Source of the DNA: Promethearchaeia archaeon
Lineage (GTDB): Archaea; Asgardarchaeota; Lokiarchaeia; Sigyniarchaeales; SOKP01
Length of the DNA: 20,816 nucleotides
Direction of reading: 5' to 3'
Assembly (NCBI GenBank): GCA_029856445.1
Contig: JAHQWY010000024.1
Coordinates: 1 to 20,816, forward strand
Below the pieces are notes generated by a model. It was not told the origin of the DNA and made no database searches. It saw only the letters and a program-made list of their open reading frames with translations. Each line of letters opens with the position of its first letter. Position 1 is the first letter of the stretch. Position numbers and translations under genes: made by a program. Positions 7,370 through 14,470 of this stretch are shown in pieces.

Positions 7370-8770
7370 TTATTTCAAGAGAGACCGCTTTCTAAGCATG
7401 CGGCCAATTTGATTATCTAGGTCGGTTAATTCAAGGCGTTCAGCCATAACCGCTTTTGATTTCTTCAATTTTTCCCATTTGATTTTTTCATTAAGCAATT
7501 CATCCTGTTCTATCTGAACTCTCTCTGCTAATAGGGTTTGACCATATTTTTCAGCAATATCGAGAGCTTGGGATTGAAATTTTTGAGCTTCATTAAATTC
7601 AAAACTTATGAGTTTCAATTTAGCTTGAAATAAATACATTTCAACAAGTAGCCAGGATGACTGTTGACTTTTGGCAATATTCATTAATCGTTTAATATAA
7701 GGTTGAATCTCATCTAATATTTTTAAATCATTTGTTTTTTGTAATTCCTTCAAATATGAATCACATAGATTTATTAGAGAACAGTAATAGATGTCAATAG
7801 CAGAATCCCCCTTATCAACAAGTTGTTTATATATTTCCCTTGCTTTAAGTTTATTAATGTCTTGTAGTTTCTTTTTCAACAATTCTGCTTTTTCAAGCTG
7901 ATAAAGATCATTATGCCACTTAGTAGGTTCTTGATTTCTGATTTGTTTTATTTGATCTAGACATTGTTGTGCTTTATCAAGATTATTAATTTCTAGATAT
8001 AAATCAAGAAGAGAGCTAAGAACCGCAGCTTTTTTAAAACTTTTAATTTCATCACATATTGATAATGCTTCCTTAAGACAATTTAAGGCTTTATCAAACT
8101 CCTGTTTTTCAGTGAGTATCATTCCCATACTATTAAGAGCGCCAATTATTTCCTGTTTATTATTTAACTTCTTCGCTAGTGCTAAAATGCGTTTATTATT
8201 CTCTATATTGAGTTCAAGTTCACCTTTAAGACTGTAATTAAACCCAAACAGCTTTGTTGCAGAAATTTTAATTAAATCATTTTCAATTTCTTCAGCAATA
8301 GCTAAAACCTCATTAGCATACTCTAAAGAACGATTGGAATCACCCAAATTCCAATAATAGTGTCCTTTAAGTAAAATTAAAGATGCATATTTCTCTTTAT
8401 ATTCTTTTGATGAGATATGATTTATCTTTTTGAGCATTTGTTCAACTTTAATAATGTTATTTAGAGCTTCGTTTAGCCTAGTTGATTTAAGTAGGAGGCT
8501 ACTCTTGGAAATTAGGATATCAATTATTTGAAGATCATTTTTCATTTGATGACTTTCTTTATAAGCTAATTCAATATATTGAAGGGCGTCATCAAATCGT
8601 CCAATTTCAAAAAGGAGAGAACTCTTGAAGCGATGGATCTCGAATTGATCTTGAAGCGTTAGATTTTTTAAATCCTCAAGCTTATTTACAATTTGAAGGG
8701 CTTCCTCATATTTACCTTCTCTCATAAGTTGTTCTGCTCGAGTTAATTCCTCGGCTTTTAATTTCAACAC
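7370..8770 (-). CDS. Tetratricopeptide-repeat protein, paralogue A
   Basis: The ~466-residue protein aligns end to end with the protein at 5876-7306: the same opening (LKLKAEELTRAEQLMREGKY), the same TPR series (RFDDALQYIELAYKES, GDSNRSLEYANEVLAIA, QEFDKALNCLKEALSICDE) and the same tail (KSKAVMAERLEL, then GRMLRKRSLL). GGAGG at 8780-8784 lies 9 bases before GTG 8770 but directly abuts the ATG at 8779, so GTG 8770 is the more likely start; the downstream copy keeps the same arrangement. The winged-helix gene ends about 46 bases upstream, making a three-gene operon. Soluble scaffold role inferred; no signal peptide or membrane segment. Confidence 0.85.
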   Translation of the reverse strand: MLKLKAEELTRAEQLMREGKYEEALQIVNKLEDLKNLTLQDQFEIHRFKSSLLFEIGRFDDALQYIELAYKESHQMKNDLQIIDILISKSSLLLKSTRLNEALNNIIKVEQMLKKINHISSKEYKEKYASLILLKGHYYWNLGDSNRSLEYANEVLAIAEEIENDLIKISATKLFGFNYSLKGELELNIENNKRILALAKKLNNKQEIIGALNSMGMILTEKQEFDKALNCLKEALSICDEIKSFKKAAVLSSLLDLYLEINNLDKAQQCLDQIKQIRNQEPTKWHNDLYQLEKAELLKKKLQDINKLKAREIYKQLVDKGDSAIDIYYCSLINLCDSYLKELQKTNDLKILDEIQPYIKRLMNIAKSQQSSWLLVEMYLFQAKLKLISFEFNEAQKFQSQALDIAEKYGQTLLAERVQIEQDELLNEKIKWEKLKKSKAVMAERLELTDLDNQIGRMLRKRSLLK

Positions 8771-8816
8771 CTTTTTCATCCTCCAATATTATTTAAGACA
8801 AATATTAATTTAATTT

Positions 8817-9572
8817 TTATTTTTGCTTTAATTTTTTAGTAAGTTCAAAGAGAGCCGATAAAGGTAAGGACATATCAAAATAAACAAAAGCATTATCAGT
8901 ATCTAATTCTTGTTCAATAGCCAACTTATGTAATTTCATCATATACTCTATCCGTAGATCCAAAAATTCTTTGAAGCGTTTCTTATCAAAATAAATAATA
9001 TTATTCAATGGTTCATTTATACCTGATAAATATTCATTATAAGTAGACTTAGCTTTATCAATATCTTCCAATTGGCTTTCAAGATGTTTTAGTAGTGTGG
9101 TCAGGTAATCAATTAATTTTTTCATGTTAGAAGTAGCTTTATTATGTCTCATTATTTCCGATAAATAGAATTTTTTAAGTTCACCTGGATCTTCAGGTAA
9201 GTTCTCTTCATCATACTCATATTCCTCCATTTTAAATTTTGGATTTATGTGATAAAATTTTGGAGGGATCTTCTCACCTTTTTCTTTTTTACCTCTTCTA
9301 GATAAAACAAGTTCATCATCCTCCATTCCATTTAAAACACGTGATACTGTTGATTTACTCTGTTTTACATAACGAGTAATTTCAGTTACATTCAACTCAC
9401 TATAGAGTTCGAGAATCATCCATATATCATGGCGTAATGGATGTTTATCAATCAATTCTGACCATGTTTTCTCACTTTTTTTATTATTGATATTAAGAAT
9501 TGAACTATTCTTGACTTTGGATTTATTTTTTGTTTTTAATTCGTCTATGTTCTTATTCCTTTTATCACTCAT
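8817..9572 (-). CDS. Winged-helix transcriptional regulator with coiled-coil C-terminus
   Basis: The 251-residue protein has a lysine-rich, low-complexity N-terminus (about 1-35), then a winged helix at about 43-110: HPLRHDIWMILELYSELN, VTEITRYVKQSKSTVSRVL as the helix-turn-helix, and a charged wing with RRGKKEKGEKIPPKFYHI. This is the ArsR/GbsR-like layout. The remaining ~140 residues are helical with a likely coiled coil (NMKKLIDYLTTLLKHLESQL), probably for dimerisation or ligand sensing. It is first in the operon with the two TPR genes. ATG 9572 lies about 31 bases after the TATA box centre, suggesting a leaderless mRNA. Target and signal are unknown; autoregulation at the shared divergent promoter region is plausible. 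Confidence 0.82.
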   Translation of the reverse strand: MSDKRNKNIDELKTKNKSKVKNSSILNINNKKSEKTWSELIDKHPLRHDIWMILELYSELNVTEITRYVKQSKSTVSRVLNGMEDDELVLSRRGKKEKGEKIPPKFYHINPKFKMEEYEYDEENLPEDPGELKKFYLSEIMRHNKATSNMKKLIDYLTTLLKHLESQLEDIDKAKSTYNEYLSGINEPLNNIIYFDKKRFKEFLDLRIEYMMKLHKLAIEQELDTDNAFVYFDMSLPLSALFELTKKLKQK

Positions 9573-9595
9573 GATTTTAGTCGGTTTAAATGAGA

Positions 9596-9609
9596 TTTTT
9601 TATATATAA
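9596..9609 (-). promoter_or_regulatory. TATA box of winged-helix/TPR operon
   Basis: TTTTATATATAAAA-like sequence centred near 9603 is about 31 bases from ATG 9572, the right distance for a leaderless archaeal transcript. No ribosome-binding site precedes that ATG, which agrees. Confidence 0.55.
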
Positions 9610-9652
9610 AACGGAAAAATTTTACAAATTGAATGAAACTAATTTTTCTTAA

Positions 9653-9663
9653 TTATATATAAA
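9653..9663 (+). promoter_or_regulatory. TATA box upstream of structured RNA / membrane protein gene
   Basis: TTATATATAAA at 9653-9663 predicts a transcript start near G9684, where the AT-rich sequence gives way to a GC-rich, foldable block. The next gene starts only at 9803, so the transcript has either a ~120-nt leader or a separate small RNA. Confidence 0.5.
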
Positions 9664-9683
9664 TAATCGTAATATTTAAATAT

Positions 9684-9750
9684 GACCCTTCCCATTTTTA
9701 GTGATGGGTAAGCCGTGCCAAAAAACCGTCGCGATGAAACGGCTTACAAT
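9684..9750 (+). ncRNA. Candidate structured small RNA or structured 5' leader
   Basis: In an otherwise very AT-rich gap, this block is GC-rich and holds two consecutive hairpins. CCCAT (9691-9695) pairs with ATGGG (9704-9708) over an 8-base loop. The next base begins TAAGCCGT (9709-9716), which pairs perfectly with ACGGCTTA (9739-9746) over a 22-base loop. A shorter competing stem, CCGT (9726-9729) with ACGG (9739-9742), is possible. ACA follows the 7-bp core of the second stem (9746-9748), as in H/ACA guides, but I find no convincing guide pocket. It could be a small RNA, a regulatory leader of the gene at 9803, or an operator palindrome. Confidence 0.5.
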
Positions 9751-9802
9751 TAAATTATAATTAAATCATATTAGTTCACTTTAGATGGGGTGGTAAATAA
9801 AG

Positions 9803-10228
9803 ATGGAATATGTATTGGTTAATGTATCTCAAGAAAATCTTGAGTTACCAAAATTTAAGAAAATTAAAAAAAGAACAATTAAGAAGTTTTATTTTACAGC
9901 TATTCTCATAATAACTTTTTTTGGTGTTAGATTATTGGATATAATTTCAACCGTTATATGTTTAAAATCATTTCCTTTTTGTCGAGAAAGTAATCAATTG
10001 GCTGTAGACATTGTAGAAAAACCTTTTCTATGGACAATGATAAATGTGATCATCACTGGAATTTTATTAGTTATAAATTTCGCATTATGGTTTATAAATA
10101 AAAAAAATGATATGGTTGATTATATAGCAATAGGTTATGGTATAATGGTGTTAATAGTGATATTAGTTTGTCTTTGGCCTGTTCTCAATAATTTCAATAT
10201 AATATTTAAATACAAAGATCTAATTTAA
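9803..10228 (+). CDS. Small three-helix membrane protein (DUF5658-like)
   Basis: The 141-residue protein has a charged, lysine-rich N-terminus (about 1-28) and three predicted membrane helices: FYFTAILIITFFGVRLLDII (about 29-48), WTMINVIITGILLVINFALW (about 76-95) and YIAIGYGIMVLIVILVCLW (about 107-125). The pattern R-L-L-D-x3-T after helix 1 with ESNQLA ahead of helix 2 resembles the D...T / E-x-N-P signature of DUF5658-type proteins, here with NQ in place of NP. GGGGTGG at 9787-9793 is a good ribosome-binding site 9 bases before the ATG. It is preceded by the structured leader at 9684-9750. Function unknown. Confidence 0.72.
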   Translation: MEYVLVNVSQENLELPKFKKIKKRTIKKFYFTAILIITFFGVRLLDIISTVICLKSFPFCRESNQLAVDIVEKPFLWTMINVIITGILLVINFALWFINKKNDMVDYIAIGYGIMVLIVILVCLWPVLNNFNIIFKYKDLI

Positions 10229-10238
10229 CTTAATTTGG

Positions 10239-10257
10239 TTTTTTTAGTTATTTTTTT
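10239..10257 (+). terminator. T-tract terminator after the membrane protein gene
   Basis: Two runs of seven T (10239-10245 and 10251-10257) begin 11 bases after the stop, as in archaeal oligo-T terminators. Confidence 0.5.
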
Positions 10258-10347
10258 AATTTAATTTCCAATATTAATAGATTATAGCCATTTTTAGTTC
10301 AACTTCAAAAATTTCTATTCACTTTAAATTAGCAATGATCTTTTTAA

Positions 10348-11178
10348 CTAGAATCTTGTATTAATAAACATTTTTTTTAGGAATGATTCTAATTCAGCAT
10401 TACATGCAATAAATGGGAATTTTACTTCTATTGATAAGTTCTTTTCAATTTCCTTTCCATCCAAAGAAAAGATTTTACCACCTGCTTCCTTTAAAATTAA
10501 CACTCCTGCGGCCACATCTACTAATCGGTTGCTTTCTCTCAAATTAATAAATGCTTCCATACTTCCATTTGCGATCTGACATAAAGATAGAGCACTACTT
10601 CCTAATATTCTGATTCTATAGAATTTTCTGATTAAAGGTTCTAATTTATGTAAATTTATCATCAAATTATTCATTGGAAGATTAAGCTCAAAAAAGCATT
10701 TTTGCGACATATCTAGGTCAGAAACATTAATTTTATTGCCATTGAGATAGGCTCCTTTTCCTTTTTCTGCCCAGTAGATATCTTTCGTATTTAGATTAAG
10801 AACTACAGCTTTAGTAATATCTGTCATTTTATCACCAATAGCATAAGCTATAGAAACGGAACAATAAGGAATTCCTTTTACAGCATTATTTGATCCATCT
10901 ATTGGATCTACAATTAATTTAATTTGCCCTTTTTTAGCCTCTTTTTTATCACCAATATATTTTTCTCCTATTTCTTCACTAATTAACAATAAAGGCACAT
11001 TTTTCTTTTCAAGAGAATCAATGATTGCATTTTCTGCGACAATATCAAGAAGCATTGAGATGTCACCACCAGCTCCTCTTTTTGACTTTTTAGCAGCTGC
11101 TTTTGTGCCTAAAAGCGGATTTACTACATTATAAATATCCAACGCGATTTGTTTTAAGAAATTAATACTAAGCTCCAT
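10348..11178 (-). CDS. Inositol monophosphatase/fructose-1,6-bisphosphatase family protein
   Basis: This 276-residue enzyme belongs to the Mg-dependent, lithium-sensitive phosphatase family. The metal ligands are visible: SEE at 67-69, DPIDGS at 91-96 (two aspartates and the phosphate-binding turn), and the late VDVAAGVLILKEAGG segment that normally provides the third aspartate. The GAGGD motif at 35-39 is also typical. Archaeal members hydrolyse inositol-1-phosphate, fructose-1,6-bisphosphate or both, and sequence alone does not choose between them. The usual WD before the AG motif is VD here. Start is ATG 11178. It is a cytoplasmic, stand-alone gene. Confidence 0.88.
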   Translation of the reverse strand: MELSINFLKQIALDIYNVVNPLLGTKAAAKKSKRGAGGDISMLLDIVAENAIIDSLEKKNVPLLLISEEIGEKYIGDKKEAKKGQIKLIVDPIDGSNNAVKGIPYCSVSIAYAIGDKMTDITKAVVLNLNTKDIYWAEKGKGAYLNGNKINVSDLDMSQKCFFELNLPMNNLMINLHKLEPLIRKFYRIRILGSSALSLCQIANGSMEAFINLRESNRLVDVAAGVLILKEAGGKIFSLDGKEIEKNLSIEVKFPFIACNAELESFLKKMFINTRF

Positions 11179-11269
11179 AAATACTCAAATCTAATGTATA
11201 AATCTCAAAAATAGAGAAGAGTATAATTCTATATATCTTTTCTTTAGAAATAAGCTTTAATATTCTTAT

Positions 11270-11989
11270 TTATTCTAAGATTTTATTCTTCTCAATGATC
11301 CATTTATCAACAGTAAATTTCTGTAGATCTTTATGTGTTGTATCATAATCATTATGTATGGTACTTTTAGGGATCCAGAATTCTTTATCTGATTCTAATG
11401 TAATAAGCAATGCTTTAGGGCTTTCAACTTTAATTCTCGCTTTAATATCAACTCTATCAATAGAAGCACCATATTCTGTAGTTTCAACAATGTGCAATCC
11501 ATCTCTAGCAGTAATATGTTCTGCAAATACACTGTATTCAGCTTCTTGATCAACAGATTCTTCCTTATCTTTCGCTTTAAAGGTACCACTAGTAGCAAAC
11601 TCTATTTTTTCGTCAAGCATATGCTCAAGCATTAATGTGAGGAGATCTAAATTTGGAAATCGAATTTTCTTTTCATAATCCCCAATTTTTATTCTTAATG
11701 CCTGACGACTCTCATCTTCCCAGCCTACATAAATTTCTGTTTTACGATCCTCAAAAACATGAAATCCTCTCCACACTGCAGTTCTTCTATTCAGAACTCC
11801 TAAAATACAGATAATTTCTTCAATTGATAGTTTGACAGTTTTTCCTTCACCTTTACTTGTCTTTTCCCATGTTCCATCATCTTTTCTATTTGCACAACTT
11901 AAAAAAATATAGGGAACTGTTCTTGCAGGGCTAGAAACCGTTAAACTTGATTTTTGACCAAAAAAAGTCTTAGTATGGAAATCTACCAA
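11270..11989 (-). CDS. Hypothetical protein, possible ssDNA-binding fold
   Basis: I do not firmly recognise this 239-residue soluble protein. The N-terminal ~110 residues run ARTVPYIFLSCAN, then WEKTSKGEGKTVKLSIEEI, then ICILGVLNRR, then alternating strands and EHMLDEKIEFAT. Beta strands followed by one helix, with basic and aromatic residues, recall PC4/Whirly-type nucleic-acid-binding domains, but this is a guess. A middle beta-rich part (about 130-200) follows. A C-terminal FWIPKSTIHNDYD ... VDKWIIEKN motif looks like a small separate module. The start is TTG 11989, the only usual start codon before the conserved part. It lies 92 bases upstream of the phosphatase gene on the same strand and might be co-transcribed. 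Confidence 0.65.
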   Translation of the reverse strand: MVDFHTKTFFGQKSSLTVSSPARTVPYIFLSCANRKDDGTWEKTSKGEGKTVKLSIEEIICILGVLNRRTAVWRGFHVFEDRKTEIYVGWEDESRQALRIKIGDYEKKIRFPNLDLLTLMLEHMLDEKIEFATSGTFKAKDKEESVDQEAEYSVFAEHITARDGLHIVETTEYGASIDRVDIKARIKVESPKALLITLESDKEFWIPKSTIHNDYDTTHKDLQKFTVDKWIIEKNKILE

Positions 11990-12125
11990 AAAAATCCACT
12001 TCTATTAAGATTATCTTAAATTGTCTAATAAAATCATATCAATTTATTGATTTAAATCTGATTAATTGAAGGCTTTTCTTTTTTTCCAAATTAGGAAAAT
12101 AAGTAAAAGTTTTATTAAATTTGAT

Positions 12126-12134
12126 TTTATATAA
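12126..12134 (+). promoter_or_regulatory. TATA box of bactofilin gene
   Basis: TTTATATAA within TTTTATATAAC lies about 35 bases before GTG 12165, predicting a very short leader. Confidence 0.45.
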
Positions 12135-12164
12135 CTTTAATCAATTCTTTTGGTTGTGAATTAA

Positions 12165-12923
12165 GTGGAAAAAAATAAGAATGAAACTGTAAAGGAAGAG
12201 GAGAAGAGAGCGATAGTTAGTAGTTCAGGAGACTTGATGGAATATGATGAACATATTAGCATTACTGGATCTGCTAAAATCTCAGGGGGAAAAGTTAAAA
12301 AATCTATAAGAATTTCTGGTTCGGGAGTGATTAATGGAGATTTAGAATGTGATGGACTTACATCTTCAGGTACCTTAAAAGGTTCAGGTAATCTAACTGC
12401 AAATGGGGAGATAAGCAGTTCAGGTTCATTGAATATCGCAGGATTTATTCGCGGGGAAGGAAGTGCTGACTTTTCAGGTTCAACACAAATAGGTAATCTT
12501 GTAAGGATTCAAGGGGCTTTAGTAGCTTCAGGTTCATTTAAAGTAGGACATTTTGTAACGGTTGATGAAGGAATTGAAATTTCTGGGTCTTCAAGTATAA
12601 ATGGAAATATTTCTGCTCAAAAAAGCATTAAGATCGATGGAACTACTAAAATAGAAGGTAATGTTGTAGCTGAAAACGTTCTTCTGGGTGCTTCGGAAGG
12701 TGCTAAAAAAAAACAGCATTATAGAATTCACGGAAGTATATTAGCTAAAAATATTGTCGATATTACCAGAACACATGTCGAGGGAGATATTAAAGGTAAA
12801 GATATAACAATTGGTCGAGGATCAGAAATTTTGGGAACTGTGTACCATGTTGATAAAATCGAAGTTAATAAAAAGGTAAAACTAGCTAATGATCCAGTAC
12901 AAATCAAACAAGAAGAATTATAA
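12165..12923 (+). CDS. Bactofilin-family polymer-forming cytoskeletal protein
   Basis: The 252-residue protein has the bactofilin design: a short charged N-tail (about 1-25), then some 190 residues of short repeating strands rich in G, S, I and V, such as ISGSGVINGDLECDG, ISSSGSLNIAGFIRGEG, VDEGIEISGSSSINGNIS and KSIKIDGTTKIEGNVVAEN, and a short charged tail. Bactofilins form a right-handed beta-helix that polymerises without nucleotide into filaments shaping cells or positioning proteins. There is no membrane segment. The start is GTG, with TAA immediately before it in frame. Its function in archaea is little known. It converges on uS10. Confidence 0.88.
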   Translation: MEKNKNETVKEEEKRAIVSSSGDLMEYDEHISITGSAKISGGKVKKSIRISGSGVINGDLECDGLTSSGTLKGSGNLTANGEISSSGSLNIAGFIRGEGSADFSGSTQIGNLVRIQGALVASGSFKVGHFVTVDEGIEISGSSSINGNISAQKSIKIDGTTKIEGNVVAENVLLGASEGAKKKQHYRIHGSILAKNIVDITRTHVEGDIKGKDITIGRGSEILGTVYHVDKIEVNKKVKLANDPVQIKQEEL

Positions 12924-12942
12924 ATAAATAAGAAGACCTAAA

Positions 12943-13248
12943 TTACATTAACTCAATTTCTACGAGCACTGATTCAGGGATCTGGATTTTCATAATAAGA
13001 TGCATACTTCGCTCATTTGCAATGATTTCAAAAAGTCTTTTGTGAATACGCATCTCAAACTTAGCCCAAGTTGAAGTTCCTTGACCACTTGGAGCTTTCA
13101 TTATCGGTACGCGGAGTCTTTTTGTTGGGAGTGGGATTGGTCCATTTTTTCTAATTCCTTGGGAAGTACAAACAGCTTGAACTTGATCGCATACTGATTT
13201 TAATGCATCTAATTGAGTAGATGACAACCGTATGCGCGCTTTTTGTAT
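12943..13248 (-). CDS. rps10: Small ribosomal subunit protein uS10
   Basis: This is archaeal uS10, part of the 30S head. GPIPLPTKRLRVP, then KFEMRIHKRLFEI, then the closing IPESVLVEIEL strand are diagnostic, as is KSVCDQV. The first usual start codon is TTG at 13227, but that would remove the conserved N-terminal strand QKARIRLSST, which is encoded in frame just upstream. Archaeal uS10 normally begins M-QKAR. Here the codon before Q is ATA (13246-13248), and GGTGA (complement of 13256-13260) lies 7 bases before it. No ATG, GTG or TTG occurs between the in-frame TGA (13252-13254) and QKAR. I therefore place the start at ATA 13248 (101 residues). EF-1 alpha, its usual archaeal neighbour, is not in this window. 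Confidence 0.93.
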   Translation of the reverse strand: MQKARIRLSSTQLDALKSVCDQVQAVCTSQGIRKNGPIPLPTKRLRVPIMKAPSGQGTSTWAKFEMRIHKRLFEIIANERSMHLIMKIQIPESVLVEIELM

Positions 13249-13462
13249 GTTTCACTCACCATTAAATATAATTAAAATTTACGTTTATACGTATACTCTT
13301 TCTATTCTATAAATTATTCCTATTAAATAAATTTTATTATCTTATTTTATAACGAGCATTGGAATTAAACTAATTTAATCCAATTATAAATTACTCTCCT
13401 AATTTTTTCTTTAAATCAATTATAGGAAAAAAAAGAATTCAAGTATTTACCTTATTACCTCA

Positions 13463-14353
13463 TTACTTGAAAAATCTACTTATAAATTCGGTTATCTTTT
13501 CTACAGCAGCCTTAGCTTCTGGAGTAAAATTAAAGAATAACTGGAATCCATGAACCATGTCTTCCCAAATGTCAACAGTAACGTCTACCCCTGCAGCTTT
13601 AGCACGCTCTGCTATACGTATAGCATCATCATAAAGTACTTCTGAGGTCCCAAATTGTATAAATATTGGAGGTATCCCTTTAAAATCTCCATAACAAGGA
13701 GATATATAAGGATTCTTAGGATCTGCTTCTCCATAATAGAGAGGAGCGTTAAATTCGCTTGATTCATATGAGATCCAATCTTGTTCCGCGTTTCTTGAAT
13801 AGGATTCACTAGTAAGGGCTAAATCCCCGTAAGGAGACAGAGAAACTGCAGCTGCTGGTAAAGGGTCACCCTCATCTCTAAGTTTTAGTAAACATGCCAA
13901 AGTTAGACCTCCTCCTGCAGAAATTCCTTCGAATATTAGATTTTTCGGATCTATTCCTTGATCGTTTATAAGCCAGCGATATGCTGTAACGGCATCTTCT
14001 AAAGCTGCAGGAAATGGATGTTCTGGTGCTAGACGATAATCTATAGCAATAGCCCTACATTTTGATGCTCTTCCTAAGGTAGCACAAACAGCTCGCTCAA
14101 TTTCTAAATTTCCTATTATATAATAACCCCCATGTAAATCTAGAATTACATTTTGATCATTGATTTCTGGCGTAGTTACCCATTCAGCAGGTACTCCTCC
14201 TGCATCTACAGCAACAAATTTCACGTCTTTAGCAAGTGTTGCCATTTTAGCTAATTGGTCCATTCCAGCTCTTTGTGCTTCTACGGACAGTTCGGTGTTA
14301 GTAGAAAAATCCTTTAATAGCTTAATTATATTTTGCATTTCTTTACTAATCAT
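13463..14353 (-). CDS. Alpha/beta hydrolase, hormone-sensitive-lipase family esterase
   Basis: The ~296-residue protein has the HSL (family IV) esterase motifs in order: DLHGGYYIIG as the oxyanion-hole loop (HGGY rather than the usual HGGG), CRAIAIDYRLAPEHPFPAAL, the nucleophile elbow GISAGGG (serine in GxSxG), then VDIWEDMVHGFQLF supplying the catalytic histidine, with the aspartate in the preceding strand region. These enzymes hydrolyse short acyl esters in the cytoplasm. ATG 14353 is preferred because a TATA-like stretch (centre about 14386) lies some 33 bases upstream; TTG 14377 would lie almost on it. It is a single gene with no obvious operon partner. Confidence 0.9.
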   Translation of the reverse strand: MISKEMQNIIKLLKDFSTNTELSVEAQRAGMDQLAKMATLAKDVKFVAVDAGGVPAEWVTTPEINDQNVILDLHGGYYIIGNLEIERAVCATLGRASKCRAIAIDYRLAPEHPFPAALEDAVTAYRWLINDQGIDPKNLIFEGISAGGGLTLACLLKLRDEGDPLPAAAVSLSPYGDLALTSESYSRNAEQDWISYESSEFNAPLYYGEADPKNPYISPCYGDFKGIPPIFIQFGTSEVLYDDAIRIAERAKAAGVDVTVDIWEDMVHGFQLFFNFTPEAKAAVEKITEFISRFFK

Positions 14354-14470
14354 GTTTTCTATAAACCTTAATTTCAATTAGTATAATATAGAATTGTACG
14401 AATTTCGCCAAAATAATTTTTAATAGTAATAATAGATAAGAATTAGTAGAATTTAAAGTCGCTAGTGTGA

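Noticed and set aside
9684..9750. C/D-box small RNA
   Set aside because: GTGATGG and GCGATGA resemble C boxes, but no CTGA D box is present at either expected place.
9684..9750. Fluoride or guanidine riboswitch
   Set aside because: The conserved cores of those classes are not present, and the downstream gene is not a known transporter of that kind.
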